Part shown: piece by piece, positions 31,139 to 43,172 of the stretch
How positions within the stretch are numbered: position 1 is the first letter of the stretch
How the letters are laid out: the number at the start of each line of letters is the position of its first letter
Source of the DNA: Macrosoma leucophasiata
Lineage: Eukaryota > Arthropoda > Insecta > Lepidoptera > Hedylidae
DNA length: 64,000 bases
Reading direction: 5' to 3'
NCBI GenBank assembly: GCA_036365455.1
Contig: JAWQUS010000002.1
Location: 434,001 to 498,000, forward strand
Made by a program: the position numbers and the translations under genes
Notes under the pieces: generated by a model
What the model saw: the letters and a program-made list of their open reading frames with translations, nothing else
Told to the model about the DNA's origin: nothing
Database searches by the model: none

Positions 31139-32540
31139 CAAAGTGATTCACCATCAAGACTATGTCTGTGAAGGATCGGGTGGAAGTGTGATATTGTGAA
31201 TGGATAATTATGGGTATCAGTTATAGAATTATCCTAATAATTTAAATTGCGAACTCTTAAGAGAACAGAGCTCAGCCGGGCCAGCAAAAAATGAACAGCC
31301 TACTTTCGTTCGGAAAGTCCCCAGTTGGAGGGTATAAAACTATTAATTTCTGCAAATAAATCCTACGTTACCTACCAAAAAAACGCCTATTTGCACGACT
31401 TGTTTAAAAAAACAAATAGATATTTAAGGACATGTATTTGAAGATATATTTAATTCCTACTTTCTCTTGTTTTTTATTAATATTATTTTTATTAGTATCA
31501 GATCTGTTTATTAATGCATTCACCCCATTACGAGCCAGAATTTAAAGAATCACAAAGCTGATATTCAGTAAGCCAAGTTAAATGTAGGTAATCCTTCAAG
31601 AATTAAAGCAGAGCTTTATCATTTACTCAATCAATTACACGCCGTAGTTGATGAAAACGGTATTTAGTTATGTCCACGATAATTTTGATTTGTTACTTCA
31701 ACAAAACAACAATAAAGAAAGTTGGAGACAATTAATCAATCCGTCGTGTGGCGATCAAAGCGTAACCACGCCGCCGCATTTACAACCGCTTCCCGCCAAA
31801 ACAACCACCCGCCATCTTGTTTGTTTGTTTGCGATGTCACGCCGACAGACGTATCTTGCGGCACCGCGCCGAACCCCGCCAATAAAACGTTTATTCAGAC
31901 TAATAGCCTCTCTCGTTACAAATAACTGTGTCCACGGTGTTTATAATAAGTTGAGGATTGGAGAAAATGTAAAATATTATGATTAGAGGGCGCGGAAAAC
32001 GCGCGGAACTAAATAGTGTTTTATTAAAATATATGTGACGTATCGCGCGGAACCGAATTAGTTTCTGGACTAATTCGACGTATCGGTTTAAATCTTGGAA
32101 ATAAAATAATTTTACTTTTTTACTTTCGTTTGTTTTACGTAAACTTTGTGAAGGTAATGTAGCGTAGACAGCATAATGACTTTTATAAAAGCGGATGCTT
32201 GATTTTTAAATAGGTAATTTAATGACAATATTTGAACTCTACAGTTTTTGTGTTTAAATATTGTCTTCATTTCCCAATGCAGATTGTAGATATTCATATT
32301 GCGCACTTTCTTGACATATTTATTTATAAATTATTCCTGTATTTTATACAATAAGTCTCATTCTATATCGTCAAATTATTTATAATAAACACAGAAAAAT
32401 TATGAATGAACAATGTATGGAGTATGGAGGAAATTAATTATTTTCTAATTCTTCAATTGTTTCATTTTAAAAAAGAAAGACGATGGCAAACGTCTCTTCC
32501 TTTTATTGTTAAAAAGTTCACAACGATTTCCTTATATTTA
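31139..32540. other. Intergenic; one GC-rich patch
   Basis: No gene recognised. 31740-31880 is unusually GC-rich for its surroundings (accacgccgccgcatttac, tcacgccgacagacgtatct) and is open in two frames without domain similarity. It could be a conserved regulatory block or a decayed exon. Confidence 0.35.
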
Positions 32541-32559
32541 TTGCAATGGCGAATTCCGT

Positions 32560-32755
32560 GTACCGCGTAGCATGTAGCACGTAGCAGGCGAATACCATGG
32601 AGCGTGTAGCGTGTAGCGTGTAGCGTGCAGGTACGGTACATGTGGAGGCAACAAGGTGTGTCGCGGGACTCGCGGGTACGCAATGGTCTGCATTGGACCG
32701 CAATGGACCGCAGTGAGCCGTCACCGTCGCCGCTACGATTTGCTAATTAGTGATA
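32560..32755 (+). repeat. GC-rich repeat Z with short tandem subrepeats, copy 1
   Basis: Contains gtgtagc repeated at least three times, then gtgcaggtacggtacatgtgg, ggtgtgtcgcggg, and ggaccgcaatggaccgca decamers. The same order recurs at 34175-34335 in the same orientation. Confidence 0.72.
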
Positions 32756-32867
32756 GGTTACGATTTGCCAAATTACCGTCAGGGTTAAATGTTACTGTGT
32801 TATCGTAGAAATGCTTTTTGAGTTGCTATATGGAAATATATAGATTCCAAATAATACTTTACTGATG

Positions 32868-33100
32868 GTAGCGTTCCCATGTGGGGGCCCGAAGGCGTAG
32901 GCACCACAATGGGCGTCGCCAGGAGGTCGCAGGAGTGGGCAGCTGCCCCTCCCTAGGGAAAAAAAAGTCTGACCATGTGCCATAAGTAAAGGTACCAACC
33001 TAGAACCAACCTCCCTCCCCTATAGGCAAACTGCCCCTCTCTATATGGCGTCCCTTGGGCACCACCGCACCTAGTATATCTGCCGCCAAATGGTAAGAAA
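32868..33100 (+). repeat. Diverged SINE A split by a small DNA element
   Basis: ctgatggtagcgttccc...gaaggcgtaggcaccac continues at 33058 with ggcaccaccgcacctagtat and gccgccaaatggtaag. The gap holds a 150-bp insert. Confidence 0.65.
32908..33057. mobile_element. Probable hAT-type MITE with 8-bp duplication
   Basis: 150 bp bounded by the target duplication GGCACCAC (32900-32907 and 33058-33065). Ends aatgggcgtcgcc and the inverse of atggcgtccctt are imperfect inverted repeats. An 8-bp duplication and a GGGCGTCGCCAGG-type end suit hAT elements. No coding capacity. Confidence 0.65.
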
Positions 33101-34160
33101 GTTGGTTTATTTGCAATTAGTAAGAATATAATTCGAATATTGAAAACAGGTATCTGACCTCTAGTTTTGTGTAGATGTCTATAGGATACATATTGACTAT
33201 CCAGGTTACATACAAGCTAGTTTGCTACTACATTACATAAAAACGTAGCTTATTTCAAAATAGTTTATTTAGCTATTAGATACCTACTACAGAAACATGT
33301 TGAACTCAAAAAGAACTAAATAAGAATTTCTTTTATTGTCTTAAGTTAGAAAATACATGTTTCTACTCTGGCGATAGAACCACGATCATTGTATGGCAAC
33401 GTATCGTGACGTGACGGTGGAGCGGTTCCGCCACATTATAGTGAACACTCCACCGGCGATCATATCGAGCGGCGCGGAACTCCTCGATGGACTGGAGTGA
33501 CGCAAATGTTTGAGTTACACCTAAGTTCAATAACAGAGAGAGTATATTTAGAACTCAATGAAAGCAAACTAAAATATTAGTTTTTTGGTTCATAATACGG
33601 TTAAAAGTACACTAGCGGTTGAATCTAACGGAATTGATTTTGTCCTTTTCATACTACCTACGAGAGCAATATGGGTAAGCGACAGCCAATATTACTTTGT
33701 GATAGCGATAGCGATTAACATATTATTTTAACTATTCCTCATCATAAGGAACAAGAAATATTTATTTATTTATTTTATATGTTCCTCTTTGACTGTACCA
33801 TCACCATCGACATTATTTAAAAAAAAAAACCGTACAAATTGAGAACCTGCTCCTTATTTCGAAGTCGATTAAAAATAACAATCAATAAAATACTTAGTCA
33901 AAAGATCATTTATCTATTAAATACACCTAATATTTTATTCATATTCCACCTAATATAAATATTATTCAATATTCTTAAAAGTAGGTGTAAGTTGCTAAAT
34001 GTTCGTAATCTACAAAAGCACCAAGAAAAACCTTTCTACTTATAGGATTTTGCGTATAATTCGGGGTTAGTATCAGAGTGTCATAATGCCAAACCTTTGT
34101 AGCATCGAGGATTAAAATAGTTCTATTCGAGCTTATTAGCAAGAACAGCAACCGCAAAGT
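33101..34160. other. Intergenic, no gene seen
   Basis: 33370-33495 is a CG-rich patch (cgtatcgtgacgtgacggtg, gaacactccaccggcgatca). The remainder is AT-rich, with a SINE A-like tail trace near 33170-33240. Confidence 0.35.
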
Positions 34161-34174
34161 ATTGTGATGTGTAT

Positions 34175-34335
34175 CATGTGCAACACGTACCGTGTAGCGT
34201 GTAGCGTGCAGGTACGGTACATGTGGAAGCAACAAGGTGTGTCGCGGGTCCGCAATGGACCGCATTGGACCGCGATGGACCGCAATGGACGGCGGTGAGC
34301 CGTCGCCGCCGCAAGCGATTCGCCAATTAGCAGTT
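34175..34335 (+). repeat. GC-rich repeat Z, copy 2
   Basis: Same orientation and order as 32560-32755, with four rather than three of the ggaccgca-type decamers near 34250-34290. Confidence 0.72.
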
Positions 34336-34339
34336 CGTT

Positions 34340-35255
34340 CACCCTTAATGAGCTGAATTCTAAATATTATTGAGGTGATGATTAATTCATAGTTTTAACC
34401 ATATGTTTTTGAACTTAGTGGTAAATTACGTCACGTTTACGGCCACCTCTGGAACGTTACACTTATATAGATAATTAAGATAATGTTATTTTTCACTAAC
34501 GTAATTGCCTCAGTATATAAGTGACTTTAGTACACAGTGCCTAATTTTCGAGTCAGAATAGAAATTATGTTATTTCTTCGAGCCACTGTGGTTTTATCAC
34601 AAAATAGCGACCTACCCCGGCTTCGTACGGATGCACGCAACGGAAGTTGAGTAGGTATCTATATTTTTATATGTCTGCAAGGCTCTACATTGATGCTAAT
34701 CCGATATATAAGTACGTCCTATGACCTACAGTTCGTAGCGCGACGTGGAGTCTATAGCTTTCCTAGATAAAAGCAGTATTGAACTTAGAAACGTTTTATT
34801 TTATAAGAACTAATAGTTCATGAAATTCGATCGACAAAACAGTCAAACGAACCAACTCTCCAATTTAACAATATTATATCGCAAATAAAAAAAATAGTTC
34901 CATAACTCCTAAAACGAAACCCTTTTATATCAAAATAAAGCTACGGCACACTGACAGCGGCAGCGGGCCGTGACGCGTGACCGCGACATCCTCCGCTCGA
35001 GCGACGTTTCCCAGAAGCCCGCTTTCATCTCCGCGAGTCTCCATCTAGCCATAAACGCTAATCCAAGAATAGAAATATTATATGACAATATTAATATCAT
35101 AATATCTTGATAGGCTGTAACCAAAAAAAATGGTCGTTGCAACTCCGATAAAAACATAAATCATTTATCACTTAAAATAGAGTGAGTTCGAGTTAACATA
35201 ATTGTTTGCCTTTCTTTGTTTGTATTATAGAATAGAATATGAATATATAGACGCC
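34340..35255. other. Intergenic, no gene seen
   Basis: 34935-35060 is GC-rich (cactgacagcggcagcgggc, gtgacgcgtgaccgcgaca) and looks like a piece of an interspersed repeat. I cannot name it. Confidence 0.35.
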
Positions 35256-35260
35256 GGGTA

Positions 35261-35553
35261 TTTTTTTTTTTTTTAATTTTTTAAAAGTGGCAAACAAGCA
35301 TACAGTTCTCATTGATGTTAAGTGATGACTGCAGCTTATAGACACCCACACAATGACCAGAGGTAAAAATGCAGATGCGTTACCACTCCTGAGGCCTACG
35401 GTGTTATGCCTCTGTGCCGGAAATTACAGGGCCGTACATTACCACCTGACCGGAACACGATAGTGCTGAACACTACCATTTAGCGGCAAGTATATTAGGT
35501 AATGCGGTGGTGCCTACGCCCGCGAGCTCCGTCACTGGAGCTCTACCACCAGT
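35261..35553 (-). repeat. SINE A, full length
   Basis: Poly(T) at 35261 to ctctaccaccagt at 35553. Nearly the same sequence as the 39690 copy, so a young pair. Confidence 0.9.
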
Positions 35554-35559
35554 AAAAAA

Positions 35560-36384
35560 TATATATGTATAATAATAATCCAGTAACAATTTATAACGCG
35601 TTTTTCTTCCCAAGTTCAAAATGGGTGGGTGAAGTGCCGAAACCATTAGATAGTAACATAAGTGGTAAAAATAAAAAAAACAACAATATAAAACCCATTA
35701 GAAGAAAGCAAGAAAATGTAATATTTAAAGGATAATTATTTGTCAGCGATCTGAGATCGGGAAGGGGGGAGGATGGTAGGTTATGTGAAATTTGTAGATA
35801 TTTTTGTCCTTGGTTTCGAACCCTGGACATTGTCGTAGCAGTAGGTACTGACCTTCTTCTACTACTAGACTGCTGAGATAGTTAATAATCGTAAGCTCAG
35901 ATGGTAAAGATCAGTAAAACTCTACCAATTACACCAATCAAATCAAATGTCAAGAATCCGGTAGAACGACGACATGGTGGTGTCGCGTTACGGCGCCCGC
36001 GACAGCGACACTACCGCGCGACAACAATACCAGACATTTAATAAGTCGCATGTGGGTCGTGTGTCGTGACATGTGCTACTGGCTGTCTTGTGCTAAGGAT
36101 TGCCTGTTGAGTCAAAATGTATCGATAGTTTCCTTTTTTTTCGTTTATAAAAAATCTTTCAAAAATATATGATTTCAGTCCTTCGCGTTAGTTTCTGCTC
36201 AGAACGTGTAAATTGTGGAACGAACTGCCCTCGGAAGTGTTCCGTTGGTGCTGCAATATGGGGTTCTTCAAACGAGGACGAGGGGCTTCAGTATATTTTT
36301 GGTGATGCGGCTGGACTTGTTTATTCAGTGGTTGTAGATTCGAATCCCACCCAAAGTATTTTTTTTCTTTTCAATCTTTCCTTT
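35560..36384. other. Intergenic; weak tRNA-like stretch
   Basis: gcggctggacttg...gattcgaatcccacc at 36306-36352 has a B-box-like sequence and could be a SINE head remnant. No gene recognised. Confidence 0.35.
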
Positions 36385-36520
36385 ATGTATGTATATATGT
36401 ATCTTCACGCCAAGTCCTTGACGGGGTAGACAGGGAGTGTGGAGAGCTAGATATCCCGGTGACACACCTACCTTGCTTCTTCTACATTCATCATTCTCTT
36501 CATACATGTACGTCGATACC
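36385..36520 (-). mobile_element. 3'-end fragment of the 54.7-57.4 kb LINE family
   Basis: gtatcttcacgccaagtcct...cattcatcattctcttcata is the reverse complement of that LINE's last 120 bp. Confidence 0.75.
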
Positions 36521-36966
36521 TTCCTATAATTTCTGAAATAGGAATCACTCGCATGTGTTATTGCGAAAAATAAAATATGACAGTAAAATTTTACCAACAT
36601 ACCTATACCTATGCTCTATAACTGGAGCTCCCTCACCATTAAAACAACAACGACAACGCTACGAACGTTTCGAACGTAATTTCCATACTGTTCATATTAA
36701 TATTGTGGTAAAACCGTAGTTATCGATCATGTGTAGACATCACTACAGATGTGGGAAGCGGCGGCGCCTTTGACATGGATACTCGTCATGTTTATGTGAT
36801 CGCTAGCAAATGTGATTGCCCCCTGACGTCACTGACAGCACTGACGTGACGCCGGGATACGAGCTTGTCACGTTGTTTTATGAACGTTTTTTTGATTTGG
36901 CTAATTTGGATGTAGAGTTACATTACGTTCGGGAGATGACATTTTAAATGTACTTTTAAATTAGAT

Positions 36967-37023
36967 ACAGGATTTATACTTACGAATTGATTAGATAGAT
37001 CAATTCGTAAGTATAGATCCTGT
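36967..37023. ncRNA. Candidate long hairpin (25-bp stem)
   Basis: acaggatttatacttacgaa... pairs with the inverse copy ending at 37023. There are 25 consecutive pairs with one G-U and a loop of about 7 nt. It could be a palindrome from a small transposon, or a hairpin RNA. The stem is shorter and more perfect than a usual insect pre-miRNA. Confidence 0.4.
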
Positions 37024-37604
37024 TCCAATAATCGAATGAACTCAAATCGGTCTGTATTAGGTACGAGTGAGTTTCGTTTCCTATAAGTCCTTGCGCAATT
37101 TTTTTTTATGCGATATCGTTCGCTATTTAGATATTACTATAATATACCCATCGCAACGAATTGAGGAACATGCTTTTGCAATGCCTAAAAATGTAAGACG
37201 GTTGGCCGCACGAGTTTAAATTAATTTGAAAACCGAACAGTCAGTTATGTTAACTAGGTTTACATTACGTAGATGAATTAGAACCTTACAATTACCTAAC
37301 CTAACGAAGCCACGAAGGCGCTGAACTCTACCAGAAGTAAAAATACATAAGTAAAAAATGCTTTCACCGTAGGTAGATACGTAGCAGTTTTAAATAGACT
37401 CAATACGAATCAGCAATCTATTGTAACAAAATTTGGAGTAGGTAGGTATATCAATTGTTATCTACTGATGTTTTAGCCAGCTACATAGTATATTGTTGAC
37501 TTGTACAAGTCTATCAGACGTAGGTACCTAAGTAGGTACCATATTTTTGGGTAATGTGTCGAAGGTACCTACTCATTGCCCAATACATCAAAAGAAAACG
37601 CGTA
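37024..37604. other. Intergenic, no feature seen
   Basis: AT-rich with many gtaggtacc words. A possible SINE A end trace (gaactctaccagaagt) lies at 37322-37337. Confidence 0.4.
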
Positions 37605-37838
37605 TCAGTTTGTAAAGGGGAAATGAGACATTCTACTGATATACTTTTTACATTATAGCACATTAGGTATATTTAGTTTTATCTTAGTGATATTCTTGAC
37701 TTTACATCAATTTTTTATCTTGTTTGACATGTATATCAATTGTTATTCACTTTTGTTTATTTTGTTTGTTTTTGACGTGTCATAAGAGGTGCCTGTCACC
37801 CTAAATGAATAAATGAGTTTCTGATTCTGATTCTGATA
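37605..37838 (+). mobile_element. 5'-truncated copy of the pinin-intron LINE 3' end
   Basis: Nearly identical to 12765-12992, from gtatcagtttgtaaagggg through gagtttctgattctgattct. It shows that this LINE family ends in ttctga repeats. Confidence 0.88.
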
Positions 37839-37839
37839 C

Positions 37840-39340
37840 GCTTCCGAGATTCTTAATTGAAGCTGTATCTCTATTCGTTCAATCAATTTAAAGAATGTCT
37901 AAATTAATTTCGTGAAGTCTCACATTCGCTATACTAGGACTTAGTACTTACGAAGAATACTAACTAATGATCTAATTATCGCTCCGGATAACTCACTGTT
38001 CTTAATTACGCCGCCTAATTAAATTGCGATACCATCGTCTTCCGTTGTCTTACCCCCTTTGTTGTGTGTCCAAACGAATTGTAACTCTATCCCATGTTAT
38101 AAGAGTCCAAAATGCAAAATATTGAGGATAGTGAGACTGTGAACTGTTTTCAGTGTCGATTAAAAATGGAACTGTCTATACTTGCAATGGAGTTTCAATT
38201 CTACGCTGAACTAATTAAGTTTAAAATCCAATTGGTTTCTAATGAGGAATTCCGTGCATCCACGTTCGAGATTTATCGTTGTAAATTACACTTTAATAAA
38301 ATGTGTTAAAGTAGAGTTTTGGTGGAAAAGGCGTAAGGTAGCAAGGGAAGGCGGTACGATTAGGGAGGGCGGTGGTGCGTGTCGCCCGCCGCAGAGATCA
38401 AGGCGCACGCGCAGAGATGGAGCCGCATTTATAGGGCGGGCGACGTTAACGTCGGTAGTTGAAACTTTTATGGTTATCTGCTGTACTTTGTGGCAATTTG
38501 TGAATGGGCCTTTTATCTTGGCTCGGTTCAGTCAACCGCAGATCGTAGGATTTTTAATGACAAATACGCGACTTTGTAATTTTTAGATGGGCAAAGCTAG
38601 ATCTTGCCAGATCATAGGTATGGTTAAGGCATTATTGATTTCCTTTTTATTCAAAAGGAAAATATTTTGATGTTTTTCTATTGTGTAATATAGAGAAGTT
38701 GCGGTAACAGTTATGGTAGCAGTGTTCCTATTACCTACCTACTTAATCTACCTGCCGGGAAATGGATCCGTTGGATGCGTCAAAATAATGTCATCCATTC
38801 AGATGCATTCAAAGTTTTGCGGGACAATGCGGGACGCCATTTCAATCCGAGACACTAAATAGGTAGATATAAAAACGGGACACTACTACTAGGACTCAGT
38901 TCTTCGTTCAATAATCATCAATGTGAACTAAGTAGGTATACGAGTATGTACTTATGTCTTCCACGTTTCATGAATTAAAAATCCTACCAATCTTTTCCTT
39001 ACCTACACCAAGATCGAAAATTTCAGGTCACGTCTAATAATTTCACCCTGGACCACCTATATCGGTATAGATGTAGACTATTTATCTATTTACGTTTAAC
39101 CAGTTCTGTAGCGGACAGTCACGCACGGCTGCAGGCGACAAGCTCGTGGTCATCGAAGCATATGCAGGCACGTATTCCAGAGATACTAGATAGCTCTAGG
39201 ATTTATCAGATACCTATGATTTAATTTTATGAAGCTAATTTTATGTTACGTAGGTACAATGTGCATGTACATTTATAGTGTCTTGTATCAGTTACAGAAA
39301 AATAAAATTGAATGACTTCGTCTGTTAACCCTTTGAGCGA
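37840..39340. other. Intergenic; GC-rich patch at 38330-38450
   Basis: 38330-38450 (ggagggcggtggtgcgtgtc, gatggagccgcatttatagg) is CG-rich and may be regulatory. The small open frames at 38112-38586 have no recognisable domain. Confidence 0.35.
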
Positions 39341-39342
39341 TG

Positions 39343-39684
39343 GTGGGCATCATCATCATCATCATTTCAGCCAAAAGACGTCCACTGCTGAACAAAGGCC
39401 TCCCCCAAAGATTGCCACAACGAACGGTCCTGGGCCGCCTTCATCCAGCGATTGCCTGCGATCTTCACCAGGTCGTCGGTCCATCTTGTGGGGTCTACGC
39501 TTCGTTTTCGGGTACGCGGTCGCCACTCAAGAACTCTTCTGTCCCAACGGCCGTCAGTTCTTCGAGGTATATGCCCTGCCCACTGCCACTTGAGTCTCGC
39601 TAATCGGTGAGCTATGTCGGTAATTATGGTTCTCATGCAGATCTTCTCGTTTCTGATTCGATCTCGCGGTTCACATTCGGTTAA
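39343..39684 (-). mobile_element. 5'-truncated RTE 3' end
   Basis: On the minus strand it encodes RLKWQWAGHI.RRTDGRWDRR, as in the RTE at 43173, and ends in the atgatgatg tail. Its upstream side is cut at about 39684, where SINE A begins. Confidence 0.85.
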
Positions 39685-39689
39685 TCAAA

Positions 39690-39982
39690 TTTTTTTTTTT
39701 TTTTATGTTTTAAAAGTGGCAAACAAGCATACAGTTCACATTGATGTTAAGTGATGACTGCAGCCTATAGACACCCACACAATGACCAGAGGTAAAAATG
39801 CAGATGCGTTACCACTCCTGAGGCCTAAGGTGTTATGCCTCTGTGCCGGAAATTACAGAGCCGTACATTACCACCTGACCGGAACACGATAGTGCTGAAC
39901 ACTACCATTTAGCGGCAAGTATATAAGGTAATGCGGTGGTGCCTATGCCCGCGAGCTCCGTCACTGGAGCTCTACCACCAGT
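39690..39982 (-). repeat. SINE A, full length
   Basis: Poly(T) at 39690 through ctctaccaccagtt at 39983, directly beside the RTE fragment. Confidence 0.9.
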
Positions 39983-40089
39983 TTTTAATTCTAGTTTAAT
40001 AAAAAAAAATCCAGGCTATACATTTCCATCGAACACGATAGTGCTGAACGCAGTAGATAGATTAGGTATAGGTACCTATTTTTAATGTA

Positions 40090-40330
40090 CCTACATACCT
40101 ACGTAGGCGGCTGGTCTGATGGGAAACGGCATTAGTCTTCTTCATCGGACAGTTGGCAAGGGCAAACGGCTCTCAGCCTTAATAAATTTATACAACTGCC
40201 TAAGAGAGACTCCTGCAGGTCCGATAGATAGATTGGGAACAGACCTAACAGAGGCGTAACTACAGCCCACGACCCTTCGAATCAGATGGTCGTCTCACAC
40301 AGGATTAACCGGGTCGTCTTTAAATACGCT
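40090..40330 (-). repeat. tRNA-derived SINE (family B-like head, other body)
   Basis: On the minus strand the head gacgacccggttaatcctgt...gattcgaagggtcgtggg matches SINE B's head. The body (gtctgttcccaatctatc, aagactaatgccgtttccc) differs. Confidence 0.65.
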
Positions 40331-42177
40331 CCTACTGAAAAAAAAATTACTGACACTGTTACTCTAGGTACCTACCATCAGTAAAGTTAATTATCTTAAT
40401 TCTGAATAGAATCATACAAGGCTAGACGATTAGTGGATTTTGTAACCTAGGTCACAGGGCGGCCAAAATACAGGCTCTGTGAAGTTTGGCGTCAGATGGT
40501 TGATTTATCAATAAGAAAAATCAATCCTGTTTTCGTTTTGTTTAAAATACATTTATGTAATAATTCTAAAGTCTTTATGGATGCTATAAATGGTTTTATG
40601 ATATTTATGATTTATATAAAAACCTAAGGTGTAAATGCAGACGTTCCCATAAACACACAGAAATAGCCCAACCACATGCCTAAACATTGTAAATTGAGAC
40701 GCAAACGGAGAATTCACGACTAGGCACTAACACCGAGATAACAGAACAATGGCGGGTCCACAATCGCACATTAACCACGCCCACTGCCCGGGAACAATGC
40801 GTCGCCACTTACCCACATGTTATTAAGGTGCGCACGCGCAGGGCTGGCCGATACCGTCACCTGAATGTAAATGCTGTTGGTAGTTATGGTTAGGAGATGA
40901 CATAGAAAAAGTAAAACCTAGGTACTTGTAGATAATCTAGGGGTGAGAGCCAAGATATGAGGGATTTGAACCCTCTTAAACCACCAAGTGGACGACTTGA
41001 ATGCGGGAATGTATGAATTTGGGATCCGGGTACTCTGAAAACACTGCTCCGGTTCACCGCATGCACTTCGATTCCATAAGGCTCGTTGACGGGGACTCTG
41101 GCAGTCCCCCTTCAGAACATGTCACAACGACCTGCAGCTACCACAGTCGGCACGGAGAGAGCTCCTCAGTCCTATTCTATAAGCCCAGTAGTGCGAGCGC
41201 GGATCTGTTGCTCCAGGCATCGATTAGGTGGTAGTTTCAGGAAGAGGAACCCGTAGGTATGCATAGTCACCATCGCCATCTCAGAGTCTAAATTGAGGAT
41301 ATGTATGCTTGTTCCTCACTTTGGTAAGTCCTTAATTAAATACATAACATTGAAAAATCTCATTGTTTCGCTGGCTTGTAGTATGGTAGATTTGAGGCAC
41401 AAAGAAAGTCAGGAAACACAAGTACTGAATAAAGCAGCAGGGAGCTCCCTTAGGAAATAACGTTTTCGCAGGTTTACGGGAGCTTCATACATTAAGTTCA
41501 TCATGAAGTAGACTAGTGCCGTCTCGATACGAGCCGCCTAAGTTCTTTAAAAAAAAGATAACGGCGCTCCAACATTTTTTGATAACAATAGGTACAGGGG
41601 TCTTATTAAAATCGTTCAATCGCAACTGAATCGATTCGCCAATGCGCGCGGTCTTTGTTAGAACAATACAGAGAACAGATTTAATTCCGATTGAACGACT
41701 TTGTGTGACAAGAATAAGGCCTATACACCAGGGAAAAAGAATTCAGGCAGCTCTTAGCAGCCCTACTTCGAGAGCCGATCACATAATTCTTTACAAACGA
41801 GAAGGTTATTAATATTTTATATCCGTTCCGACTGCCACTTATTTTGTCAGCCAATTGTTTGGGTCTCGCTTTGATTAATACCAAAGTAGTAAAAGTCCCA
41901 TACATAGTAACTAAATATTTTCTAGCTTTAAAAATACTATTGCATTTTTCGCATTGAGCTGAAGTAAGCGAAAACAAAGATATTCAGGAAAACGACATTC
42001 TGCACAGAAGTGGCCCTATAAAGATATCGCCCTATAATAATTAACGTAGAGGCAAAACTCACTTAGACTAAGAAATGGCAACTCATCTACACATAAACCT
42101 CCGGTTTTGTGTCTAAAGGCTGCAGTCATCACTTGCCATTTGACCTGGATCCTTGTTTGCTGACATACCTACCTAAT
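40331..42177. other. Intergenic; small repeats only
   Basis: 40740-40870 is CG-rich with cacgcccactgcccggg and may be regulatory. 41560-41645 (aacggcgctccaacattttt, aaaatcgttcaatcgcaact) recurs at 48550-48635. 42100-42165 is a SINE A trace (taaaggctgcagtcatcact). The frame at 41001-41234 has no recognised domain. Confidence 0.4.
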
Positions 42178-42291
42178 CTATACTTATAATAAAACTGTAG
42201 AAGTGTACATTCTGTACATTAAAAATATTAAAAAAATACCAGGGGAAATTACTAGATCGATACCGAACCTAAATATGTGATTAGAAAATTT

Positions 42292-42332
<41 letters not shown>

Positions 42333-43172
42333 TCAAGCATCACAGAAAAACTACCGGTCCGATTACAATGAAACTTAACATTTGGCGCACAACACTGGGT
42401 ACTTTTTATCCCGGAAAAATGTCTCTTTGTCTGTGTGTTTGTGCACGCTAATATCAGAAACGGCTTATTCGATTTTCGAATTTCACTAATATATTGTGGT
42501 AAGTTTCACTTAACATTTAGTGTTTGTTTCATGTGAATCGGTTCAGAAATTAAAAAGTAATGTCAATTTAAAGATTCATATCGAATATTTTATGCCATTC
42601 TGTATCTTAGTTCTATCTTTTAGGGGGTTTCGTACCTAAAAGGTAAAAATGTACCCTACGGATAACTAATCCTCCACTGTGTGTCTGTCTGTCCGTCCGT
42701 CTGTCACCAGCCTGTAAAAACAACATTTTTTTACAATTTTTGTCTGTCTGTCTGTTTGGCGGGGCTAATCTTGGGAACGGCTGGACCGATTTTGACGGGA
42801 CTTTCACGGGCAGATAGCTGATGTGATAAGGAATAACTTAATCTACTTTTATCTCCACACATCCATACATACATACCTACATACAAAAAAGTAGAATTGG
42901 AGTGTATCCGACTTTGACGGGACTTCCACGGGTGCGCTGATGTAATAAGGAGTAACTTAGGCTACTTTTATCTCCATACATCCATACATACATACAAACC
43001 TACATACAAATAAGTAGAATTGGAATGTATCCGACTTTGACGGGATTCCCACGGGTAGGTAGCTCATGTAATTTATTTTATTTATTTATCCATTTATTCC
43101 AGGCAACAAAATTGATTATAATTAAACAACAGGCCCATATAAATATATACCTTATAAACTAACATACATATT

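Noticed and set aside
31648..31986. 112-codon plus-strand frame in a GC-rich patch
   Set aside because: No recognisable domain, no splice context, and another frame over the same stretch is also open.
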